A DNA stretch of 64,000 bases from Chlorops oryzae. Lineage: Eukaryota; Arthropoda; Insecta; Diptera; Chloropidae. The stretch spans positions 114,287,080 to 114,351,079 of the forward strand of contig CM035806.1 in assembly GCA_020466095.1 (NCBI GenBank). The letters run 5' to 3'. The translations under genes and the position numbers were made by a program. Shown here piece after piece: positions 1-8,860 of this stretch. Below the pieces are notes generated by a model. That model ran no database searches. It was not told where the DNA came from and saw only the letters and a list, made by a program, of their open reading frames with translations. How positions within the stretch are numbered: the first letter of the stretch is position 1; every line of letters begins with the position of its first letter.

Positions 1-1415
1 TCGGGCAGTCTTTGTGGAAATGACCAACCTCGTGACATCTGAAACATGAGTTGGCGGGGCGCGGAGGCATCGGGCAGGCGCTTTGGTAGTGTCCATATTT
101 GGAGCAGTTATAGCAGCGGATAATGTTAACCTGCTGGTCTACAGCTTTCGTTTGGATAGCACTGCGTGTTGACGGACTACTTACGGCAGTTGCTTTAATG
201 GTCGCTGATCTAACGGTGTTTGCTTTATTCCTCATCTTCTCGTAGCGTTCGCTTAGTGTTTCAAATCCTTGAGAGTGCGTGCTCCTAAAAATACAGCGAT
301 GCTGCTACTACGATCGTTTAGGCCATCAATGATGTAGTCAATTAATGTTGCTTCCGGTACGTCAGCATGAGATGCTATTTCTTGCATGGTTATGACGTAA
401 TGTTTGACCGTTTCGTTTGGCTTAATGGAACGCGATTTTAACAATTGGAGGACGTCGACTATTGAACGGCTGCAGCCAATCTCATCCAGTAGTGCGCTTT
501 TGAGTTCTTGGTAATTCCTTGCGGACGTTGTACGCAAGAACAATTTCGCAGTTCCAGAAAGTAGGCGACGCAGAGCTTTGAATTTGTCACGATTGACACA
601 GTCATAGATTTCAAATACTTCTTCTACGTCAGCAAGCCACTTGCGAACGTCGTATGCATCGTCACCACTAAATGATTGCACCATAGACTCGACCGATGTG
701 AAGTCGAACTTCCGTTCCGATTTGTTGCTTATCTCTTATAGCAGCAGTTGGATTTCTCGTTTTTACGTAAAATTTCCACTTCGCGATCCAGTAAAGACAG
801 CTCCAGATCGTCGTTATACATATAAGTTGGTAATAAGTTGCGTTGAACAGCATTGTTTACTCGTGATGTCTCGACGTGAACTTCATTTACAGCAGCTCTT
901 TTGACGTTCGGAAGTGTTTCGCTCAGGCTTCGGTTGTATCCACTATTCATGTCGTCTGGCTTATTGGAATCTGTTGCACGTGTTAGTTTTGCAGAAGGGG
1001 TGGCGTCAGTTGTTGTTTCATCATTTACAGTAGTTGCGGCGGATTCAGCGGTGTTATCGAAGGCTTCAGTGTTGCGTCGGTTTTCATCAGTGTGCGTCTT
1101 ATTCAATACATTGGCGGCGGATGCACTTGTAGATGGCGCTAGAGAGGCTGCAGTGGTGGTAAATACGTTTGAAGTCGTTGTATTTTGTGTATTTAACTGC
1201 TCCTCCATGATGTCCACAATTATTTGCGGTTGCTCTTCGTCTGTAACGCTTCTATATGCTAAAGCATCACTTTGGTGTGGAGCGCTGGTCATTGTATCAC
1301 TCCTTGGCAGTTGGTCGTACAGCGGACGTAAATCATAAACGGATGCGTCTGGCAAAAATTGTACTCCTGCCGCTTTCAAAGCATCGATCATTTCTTGCTT
1401 AGTTGTTTTGGGCAT
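1..1415 (-). pseudogene. Ty3/gypsy-like retrotransposon gag, frameshifted, cut by window edge
   Basis: Read leftwards, the region encodes in order a SAP-like N-terminus (start ATG at 1415, MPKTTKQEMIDALKAAG), a Ser/Thr-rich linker, a short charged segment, then a retrotransposon capsid-like helical domain (684-253, starting near SGDDAYDVRKWL). Between about 249 and 1 two CCHC zinc knuckles follow (CYNCSKYGHYQSAC and CFRCHEVGHFHKDC, each C-x2-C-x4-H-x4-C). This order is that of Gag, the structural protein that packages retrotransposon RNA. The three parts lie in different frames: one break near 735-760 and another near 255-265, so the copy cannot make full Gag. Protease and polymerase would lie left of base 1. 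Ty3/gypsy assignment rests on capsid style and twin knuckles and is tentative. I could not define the LTR upstream of 1415. Confidence 0.75.
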
Positions 1416-2610
1416 GGTTGCTCCACTTCTGACTGTTGAGAGGACTAATAGTTCTTTATTTGGTCGGATGGCTTGGGTTTTAGCTGATAATAAAAATATT
1501 CTTCTTAACTAGCGTCCTCGCCGGAAAACGTCTTTTTTGAACCAGAACAAAAAACGCGCGTTACATGAAAAAATGGCGTTTCGTGCTGACAAAATACGCT
1601 GCAGCTGATTTTAAAAGGCTTATTTATATGAGGTGTCTAAAGCTGTGCTTATAACTAATGACTTACGCTATGTCTACACTATCTTATTTCCTACTATTAC
1701 AATTCATTACAGAAGAAAAAATTTAAAAACAAGTAAGGGTGTTATATTCAGGCGAGCCTGACAATAGAATACCCGACACAGACACACATGTTCAAATCAT
1801 TTTTAACATCAAGAGGTGTTTAAGGGCCCCATATACCGACTTTTGATAGATTTCTTTATGAAAAATGCCCCTTTGCCACGCCCACTTTTCCAATTTTTGT
1901 TGAACTATAATCGGAGGCTTAAATATGCGCTCAAATTTTAAGTTTCATTAAAATATTTCGAAAAAGTCAGATTTTAAGGCAGTTTTGTGATTTTTGTGAC
2001 AGACCCTAGTACTGGAGGTACCCTTAAAAATGGACCGAGCAAAGAAATTTTTTGGAAGGATGTTTAAGGCTTCAAAGGAAGCACAAGTGCCAATTTTCGT
2101 TCAAGTCCCATTTGAATTTAGGGTGAAGGAGACAATTTTCGAAAACCGCCCTTCTGCCACGCCCACATTTACAATTTTTGGAAATAATATTACTCTCCTT
2201 TAGATATGATCAAATATCAAAATTCATCAAAATATCTTGAAAAACTTCGATTTTAGAGCAGTTTTTGTGATTTTCTTAACAGACCCTAGTACTGGAGGTA
2301 CCCCTAAAAATGGTCCGATCGGGTCCATTCTCGAACTTAGTATTACTCATGTCCCCGTGAGCACGCGTACAAAATTTTGTCGAGAAAGCTCAACTCCTTC
2401 GATAAGTCAACTGTATACAGACGGACATGTCTAAATCGAATCTGCTGGTAACGCTGATCATTTCTATATATTAGGTGTAGTAAAAAGAAATCCATTATTT
2501 TTCCAATAGATGGCGTTATTTATCTGCATCTCGCGTTGTATAAGTCCGATCGGGTTCCGCTAGGGGGCATTAGAAAGATGACAGTTCCTACTAAAAAAGC
2601 TTTTTTGACA

Positions 2611-3379
2611 CTTTAGGAACAAAAATTTATGTAGCCCGCCCACTGCCACGCCCACAAATAGAGAACTTTTATAACTTCCGAAGTACAAGGCGTAGAAGCT
2701 TCAAATTCGCAACATAGGTTCACCAAGGCGAATGAAAGGTGTGGGAAATTTTTTTGTATGGCCCGCCCACTGCCACGCCCACAAATGAAGATTTTTCGTA
2801 ACTTCCGAAGTAAAAGGCGTAGAAGCTTCGAATTCGCAACATAGGTTCACCAAGGCGAATGAAAGGTGTAGGAAGATTTTTTTGTGGCCCGCCCACTGCC
2901 ACGCCCACAAATAAAGATTTTTCGTAACTTCCGAAGTAAAAGGCGTAGAAGCTTCAAATTCGCAACATAGGTTCACCAAGGCGAATGAAAGGTGTAGGAA
3001 AAAATTTAATGCGGCCCGCCCACTGCCACGCCCACAAATGAAGATTGTTCGTAACTTCCGAAGTAAAAGGCGTCGAAGCTTCAAATTCGCAACATAGGTT
3101 CATCAAGGCGAATGAAAGGTGTAGGAAAAATTTTTTTTGGCCCACCCACTGCCACGCCCACAAATGAAGATTTTTCATAACTTCCGAAGTAAAAGGCGTA
3201 GAAGCTTCAAATCCGCAACATAGGTTCACGAAGGCGAATGAAAGGTGTAGGGAAATAATTTATGTTGCCCTCCCACTGCCACGCCCACAAATAGAGAAGC
3301 AAAACATAGTGCGCTCATAATGTCGGGACGCTGGGTATTTCAAAGTCGGGCTTGACCGACTTTAGCTTTCTTACTTGTT
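2611..3379 (-). repeat. Mini-me fragment with ~125-bp tandem repeats inside mariner leader
   Basis: About six copies of a 124-127-bp unit begin near 2635, 2761, 2885, 3013, 3136 and 3268. Each has GCCCGCCCACTGCCACGCCC, a block reading ACTTCCGAAGTAAAAGGCGT, and a block around ATTCGCAACATAGGTTCACC. The fragment ends with GACTTTAGCTTTCTTACTTG, the reverse of the mini-me start, so it is in minus orientation and lacks its other end. The same unit recurs in the element at 62193-63302. Reading frames across the array arise from the repeat and are not genes. Confidence 0.8.
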
Positions 3380-3418
3380 TGATTGATTGATTCAGTTTTG
3401 TTTGAGAGCTTGTCAAAG

Positions 3419-4444
3419 ATGGACATCAGCAAAGAGAAAATTCGCTACATTTTACAGTTTTTCTTCGATAAGGGAGAAAACGCAAGCCAGGCGGCTGAAA
3501 ATGTGAATAGCGTTTATGGACCTGATACTGTAACAGCCAATCATGCGCAATTTTGGTTTCGTCGATTCCGTTCCGGTAACTTCGATGTCAAGGATGCACC
3601 ACGCACTGGAAGGCCAATTGTCGAAAATGTCGATAAAATAATGGAAATTATCGAGTCCGACCGTCATGTTAGCACTGTTTCGATTGCAAAAGAGCTAAAG
3701 ATTGCACAAAAAACCGTTTGGAACCATTTGAATAAGGCTGGATACACAAAGAAGCTCGATGTATGGGTGCCACACGAGTTAACGCAAAAAAACCTCATAG
3801 ACCGAATTTCCATCTGCGAATCGCTGCTGAACCGCAACAAAATCGACCCATTTCTGAAGCGGTTGGTGACTGGTGATGAAAAGTGGGTCACTTACGACAA
3901 CATTAAGCGAAAACGGTCGGAGTCGAAACACGGTGAACCGGCGGAAACGGTGGCCAAGCCAGGATTGACGACCAGGAAGGTTTTGCTGTGTCTTTGGTGG
4001 GATTGGCAGGGAATTATCTACTCTGAGCTGCTCCCATACGGCAAAACTCTTAACTCGGAACTCTACTGTCAACAATTGGACCGTCTGAAGGAAGCAATCG
4101 CCCATAAGCGGCCAGCTTTGGCCAATAGGAGAGGAATTGTGTTCCATCAGGACAACGCCAGGCCACACACATCGATAGTGACTCGCCAGAAGCTCCGGGA
4201 GTTTGGTTGGGAGGTTCTTCTGCATCCACCTTATAGTCCGGACCTGGCACCAAGTGATTACCATCTGTTCCTGTCCATGGCGAACAATTTTCCTGGTGAA
4301 ACATTCGCTTCAAGAGAGGCTTCTGAAATTCGACTGTCTCAATTTTTTGCTAATAGGAACGAGGGCTTCTATGAGAGAGGCATAATGAAATTACCTTTAA
4401 AATGGCAACAAGTTATCGAACAAAACGGCGCATATTTGACCTAA
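3419..4444 (+). CDS. mariner transposase, intact
   Basis: The 341-residue protein starts MDISKEKIRYILQFFFDKGE; I choose this ATG because upstream in-frame codons belong to the leader. Visible features are two N-terminal helix-turn-helix regions that bind the inverted ends (about residues 1-110), the linker WVPHEL, and the catalytic DD34D triad: Asp in VTGDEKWV, Asp in FHQDNARPH, and Asp in LAPSDYHLF, 34 residues after the second. This enzyme cuts and pastes its own element at TA sites. The length matches the family and no stop or frameshift is seen, so it is the only transposase in the window that looks capable of activity. Stop TAA at 4442-4444. Expression may suffer from the leader insertion. 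Confidence 0.93.
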   Translation: MDISKEKIRYILQFFFDKGENASQAAENVNSVYGPDTVTANHAQFWFRRFRSGNFDVKDAPRTGRPIVENVDKIMEIIESDRHVSTVSIAKELKIAQKTVWNHLNKAGYTKKLDVWVPHELTQKNLIDRISICESLLNRNKIDPFLKRLVTGDEKWVTYDNIKRKRSESKHGEPAETVAKPGLTTRKVLLCLWWDWQGIIYSELLPYGKTLNSELYCQQLDRLKEAIAHKRPALANRRGIVFHQDNARPHTSIVTRQKLREFGWEVLLHPPYSPDLAPSDYHLFLSMANNFPGETFASREASEIRLSQFFANRNEGFYERGIMKLPLKWQQVIEQNGAYLT

Positions 4445-4649
4445 ATCGGGTCATTCTAACTATCTTCAATAAAGCCCTCAATTTAATGCAAAAATAATGG
4501 ATTTCTTTTTACTACACCTAATATATTTTGTATGGTCTATATCGACTGGTTCTGGGTGTTACACACAACCACACAAACGCAATATACCCTCGACACAGAA
4601 TGTGTCGGGTCCCAATAAACACAAAGATGATAGTTATCATATATGTCAT

Positions 4650-5058
4650 CATATATGTTCGTTTAATTGGATAAAAATATGATAGTTAACATAAATAGTA
4701 TCATATATGTTAAGTTTAATATGATAAATATAATATATAGTATCATATATGTTAACTGTTGTATGATAAATATAATATATAGTATCATATATGCTTACTG
4801 TAATATGATAGACATTATATATAGTATCATATATTCTAACTGTAATATGATAAATATAATATATAGTATCATATATGTTAACTGTAATATGATAAATATA
4901 TATATATAGTATCATATATGTTAACTGTAATATGATAAATATAATATATAGTATCATATATGTTAACTATAATATGATAGATATAATATATAGTATCATA
5001 TATTCTAACTGTAATATGATAGATATAATATATAGTATCATATATGTTAACTATAATA
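4650..5058. repeat. 42-bp palindromic minisatellite, left block
   Basis: About nine imperfect copies of a 42-bp unit. The recognisable parts are TATGATAAATATAATATATA, GTATCATATATG and TTAACTGTAA. TATGATA and TATCATA within each unit form a dyad, so each unit can fold on itself. The array continues after the mariner insertion at 6314-6575, so it was one array before that insertion. It lies just beyond the 3' end of transposase A and is best read as a subterminal repeat of element A. The open frames across it are by-products of the 42-bp (14-codon) period. Confidence 0.85.
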
Positions 5059-6313
5059 TTAGGTGTATAAATAGAAATCATTATTTTCATAGATGCGTTA
5101 TTATCTGCAATCTGCGTTGTATAAGTCATCAGTAGTTCGCTAGGGGCATTAAAGATGACAGTTCTACTAAAAAGCTTTTTACACTTTTGATTGATGATTC
5201 AGTTTGTTTGAGAGCTTGTCAAAGATGGACATCAGCAAGAGAAATATTCGCTACATTTTACAGTTTTACTTCGATAATGAGAAAACGCAAGCCAGGCGGC
5301 TGATAAATGTGATAGCGTTTATGGACTTGATACTGTAACAGCAATCATGCGCAATTTTGGTTTCGTCGATTCCGTTCCGGTAACTTCGATGTCAAGGATG
5401 CACCACGCACTGGAAGGCCAATTGTCGAAAAATGTCGATAAATTCATGGAAATTATCGAGTCGACCGTCATGTAGCACTGTTTCGATTGCAAAAGAGCTA
5501 AAGATTGCACAAAACCGTTTGAACCATTTGAATAAGGCTGGATACACAAAGAAGCTCGATGTATGGTGCCACACGAGTTAACGCAAAACCTCATAGACCG
5601 AATTTCATCTGCGAATCGCTGCTGAACCGCAACAAAATCTACCCATTTTGAAGCGGTTGGTGACTGGTGATGAAAAGTGGGTCACTTACGACAACGTCAA
5701 TGCGAAAACGGTCGAGGTCGAAATACGGTGAACCGGCGGAAACGGTGGCCAAGCCAGGATTGACGGCCAGGAAGGTTTTGCTGTGTGTTTGGTGGGATTG
5801 GCAGGGAATTATCTACTATGAGCTGCTCCCATACGGCAAAACTCTTAACTCGGAACTCTACTGTCAACAATTGGACCGTCTGAAGGAAGTCAATCGCCCA
5901 TAAGCGGCCAGCATTTGGCCAATAGAGAGGAATTGTGTTCATCAGGACAACGCCAGGCCACACACATCGATAGTGACTCGCCAGAAGCTCCGGGAGTTTG
6001 GTTGGGAGGTTCTTTTGCATCCACCTTATAGTCCGACCTGGCACCAAGTGATACCATCTGTTCCTGTCCATGGCGAACAATTTTGCTGCTGAAACATTGC
6101 GCTTCAAGAGAGGCTTCTGAAATTCGACTGTCTCAATTTTTTGCTAATAGGACGAGGGCTTCTATGAGAGAGGCATAATGAAATTACCTTTAAATGGCAA
6201 CAAGTTATCGAACAATAACGGCGCATATTTGACCTAAATGGGTCATTCTAAATATCTTATAAAGCCTCAATTTAATGCAAAAATATGGATATTCTTTTTA
6301 CTAAAAACACTAA
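5059..6313 (+). pseudogene. mariner element, copy 2, many 1-base deletions
   Basis: This copy has the same ends as copy 1 (TTAGGTGTA at 5059, CACTAA at 6313, TA on both sides) and the same gene order, with the transposase region at about 5226-6236. Relative to copy 1 it differs mainly by loss of one base from short runs (for example CC to C, GG to G, GGGGG to GGGG, TTTTTT to TTTTT) and rather few substitutions, so all three frames are used in turn and no transposase can be made. It lacks the mini-me fragment found in the leader of copy 1. It is inserted within the 42-bp minisatellite of element A. Confidence 0.9.
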
Positions 6314-6575
6314 TATGATAGATATAACATATAGTATCATATATGCTAACTGTAATATGATAGATATAATATATAGTATCATATATGCTAACTGTAATAT
6401 GATAAATATAATATATAGTATCATATATGTTAACTGTAATATGATAAATATAATATAATATATAGTATCATATATGTTAACTATAATATGATAGATATAA
6501 TATATAGCATCATATATACTCAATGTAATATGATAATTATAATAAATAGTATCATATATGTTAACTGTAATATGA
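6314..6575. repeat. 42-bp palindromic minisatellite, right block
   Basis: About six more copies of the unit seen at 4650-5058, in the same orientation, resuming exactly at the TA duplicated by mariner copy 2. After 6575 the sequence passes into the 3' flank of transposase A. Confidence 0.85.
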
Positions 6576-6937
6576 TAGAACTAGAATCGGACATTGCGTA
6601 CTAAATATATTGTTTATAAATTTATGTTTATTAATGAAGCAATGGAATAAAATAAGTACAAGAATTCAATTTAATTTTGTAAGCTTTTCTGATATTATTA
6701 AAGCTGCACTTAACAATATTGCTATTTTGATCTGCGATGTCACTACGGGTGACTTTTAACAGGTTGGCTGATGAGTCCCCGGTCTGACACATAGATGGCG
6801 TCGCTAGTATTGAATGCATATTATTTTTATATAGTGGCAACCTTCAAATGATTCGTGTCAAAATTTGACGTCTGTAAGTCAATTAGTTTGTGAGATAGAG
6901 CGTCTTTTGTGAAGCAACTTTTGTTATTGTGAAAAAA

Positions 6938-7684
6938 ATGGAAAACAAGTAAAGAAGTTTACATCGGCTAAGCCGATTGCACACATACCTTTTCCTCAGC
7001 CTGAAATATGTTAAAACATTACCTTAACAAAAATTCCTGCCGTTTTCGTTGTTCTAGCTTGGATATCTATTTATACCTTATCTGTACTTCGATTTAGCTT
7101 CTAAAACTCGAAATTGTTATTAAGCACAAAATTTTCGCGGATGGTGGTCATGGTCAAATTTAAACCGTTAGAGGACATTATGTCTAGCTGCGAAATACTC
7201 AATTCCAAATAGTGAAAATCAAATTTTCGCGAATTTCGCGAATGGTGGTCATGGCAAAATTTTAACCTTAAGTGACGACTTTATTTGGCGGCAAAATACA
7301 CAATCAGAAGAAGCAAAAAAAAATCATTGTTTGTATACAGATATGAGAATAAGAGAAAGAGTGTTTTTTTTCTAATGTGTAGGATGATGACCATAGTTAT
7401 AGCGATGTCGCAATTTTTTTTCAGCGAAAGCTTAAGTCTACATAGTAGCTATACACACACCAAATTTCAATAAGCTGGGACGTATAGTAAAAAAGTTATT
7501 CACGGAAAACGTTAAGAATCGTGATTTTTGAAACTTCTGAACTACTTCCCACGACCCAAGAAGGGACTAAGAAAAAAATTTGTATGCAGTTTTTCGGACA
7601 TTTACCTGGTTCAAGTCCATGCCAAATTTCAATATGATATCTTTCATGGCTTAGGAGTATATTACGAAAAACTAAAGTGTGACC

Positions 7685-7716
<32 letters not shown>

Positions 7717-8860
7717 TGGTTAGATCGATTCCTCTTGTCACCTTGATCAAGAATATATATATATGTCTATATCTATCGCGACTCCTTTGGTATGTTACAT
7801 ACTCCGTGCCAAACTTAATATACCCTTTCCTTCGGAAAAGGTATAAAAAGGAATTTTGTGTTTTGATAAAATACTGTTTTCTGAAGGGAAAAATACAGTG
7901 GAAGCAAAAATTTGGCTTGATAATGAGTTTCCGGACTCTGCCCCAGGAAAATCAACCATAATTGATTGGTATGCAAAATTCAAGCGTGGTGAAATGAGCA
8001 CGGAGGACGGTGAACGCAGTGGACGCCCGAAAGAAAAAATTCACAAAATGATTTTGAATGACCGTAAAATGAAGTTGATCGAGATAGCAGAGGTCTTAAA
8101 GATATCAAAGGAACGTGTTGGTCATATCATTCATCAATATTTGGATATGAAAAAGCTCTGTGCAAAATGGGTGCCGCGCGAGCTCACATTTGACCAAAAA
8201 CAACAACGTGTTGATGATTCTGAGCGGTGTTTGCAGCTGTTAACTCGCAATACACCCGAGTTTTTGCGTCGATATGTGACAATGTATGAAACATGGCTCT
8301 ATCACTACACTCCTGAGTCCAATCGACAGTCGGCTGAGTGGACAGCGATCGGTGAACCGTCTCCGAAGCGTGGAAAGACTCAAAAGTCCGCTGGCAAAGT
8401 AATGGCCTCTGTTTTTTGGGATGGGCATGGAATAATTTTTATCGATTATCTTGAGAAGGAAAAACCCATCAACAGTGACTATTATATGTCGTTATTGGAG
8501 CGTTTGAAGGTTGAAATCGCGGCAAAACGGCCCCATATGAAGAAGAAAAAAGTGTTGTTCCACCAAGACAACGCACCGTGCCACAAGTCATTGAGAACGA
8601 TGGCAAAAATTCATGAATTAAGCTTCGAATTGCTTCCCCACCCACCGTATTCTCCAGATCTGGCCCCCAGCGACTTTTTCTTGTTCTCAGACCTCAAAAG
8701 GATGCTCGCAGGGAAAAAATTTGGCTGCAATGAAGAGGTGATCGCCGAAACTGAGGCCTATTTTGAGGCAAAACCGAAGGAGTACTACCAAAATGGTATC
8801 GAAAAATTGGAAGGTCGTTAAAATCGTTGTATCGCTCTTGAAGGGAACTATGTTGAATAA
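6938..8860 (+). pseudogene. mariner transposase 3, split and catalytically dead
   Basis: The start ATG at 6938 is followed by only a few bases (ATGGAAAA) before a 0.9-kb mini-me insertion. Coding resumes near 7845 (KKEFCVLIKYCFLKGK), shifts frame near 7885, and runs to an in-frame TAA at 8819-8821 where the family normally has Arg-Trp; family-like sequence (NRCIALEGNYVE) continues to 8860. The first catalytic Asp is lost: the family motif TMDETW reads TMYETW, with Tyr encoded at 8285-8287. The other two are present (LFHQDNAPCH and LAPSDFFLF, 34 apart). Dead by four independent criteria. Confidence 0.9.
6946..7844 (+). mobile_element. mini-me-like element nested in mariner 3 start region
   Basis: It begins CAAGTAAAGAAGTTTACATC and ends with the hairpin TATACCCTTTCC...GGAAAAGGTATA (7820-7844). 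Inside, two blocks carry a CGAATGGTGGTCATGG-type motif (about 7140 and 7240), a (GACA)n tetranucleotide run lies at 7683-7715, then a GATCAAGAATATATATATAT core. The pair of proto-microsatellites, GTCY-type and TA-type, around a conserved core is the hallmark of mini-me elements in Diptera. The junctions fall inside the mariner sequence ATGGAAAA/AAAAGGAATTT, so the A-run makes the exact target duplication ambiguous. Confidence 0.8.

Larger units (their letters stand above)
2471..4521 (+). mobile_element. mariner element, copy 1 (mellifera/capitata-type)
   Basis: Inverted ends TTAGGTGTAGTAAAAAGAAA (2471) and its complement ending CACCTAA (4521) are flanked by TA at 2469-2470 and 4522-4523, the mariner/Tc1 target duplication. 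The element holds an uninterrupted transposase gene (3419-4444). Its 5' leader is longer than normal because a 0.77-kb mini-me fragment sits between about 2611 and 3379. The second mariner copy in the window (5059-6313) lacks this insertion and shows the uninterrupted leader, which fixes the junctions. Subfamily assignment is from the look of the transposase and is tentative. Confidence 0.9.
1729..4610 (+). mobile_element. mini-me-like repeat, interrupted by a mariner
   Basis: It starts with AACAAGTAAGG and ends with a short hairpin after ATATACCCT (about 4584-4610, CGACACAG...TGTGTCG). Before the break it holds a GACGGACATG-type core at about 2420-2470 followed by a TA-rich stretch. The order AACAAGTAAG start, GTCY-type motif, TA run and TATACCCT hairpin end is what I know of the dipteran mini-me repeats (non-autonomous, linked by some authors to Helentrons). 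The mariner at 2471-4521 splits the TA stretch, and the repeat resumes at 4522. Two similar blocks around 1985-2020 and 2275-2310 (GACCCTAGTACTGGAGGTAC in both) show internal duplication. No coding capacity is seen. Confidence 0.65.

Noticed and set aside
901..1338. Plus-strand frame of 145 codons
   Set aside because: Antisense shadow of the gag ORF; Val/Ser-rich without motifs.
2701..3229. Overlapping minus-strand frames of about 60-130 codons
   Set aside because: They arise from ~125-bp tandem repeats; the protein repeats with the DNA period and is read in several frames equally well.
3779..4313. Minus-strand frames opposite the mariner transposase
   Set aside because: Shadows of a conserved coding sequence on the other strand.
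4649..5135. Ile/Tyr-rich frames on both strands, membrane-like in look
   Set aside because: The 42-bp unit is 14 codons long, so any stop-free frame repeats indefinitely; composition is only AT-rich satellite.
7683..7715. CRISPR-like or independent microsatellite locus
   Set aside because: The (GACA)n run is an internal part of the mini-me element; CRISPR arrays do not occur in such genomes.
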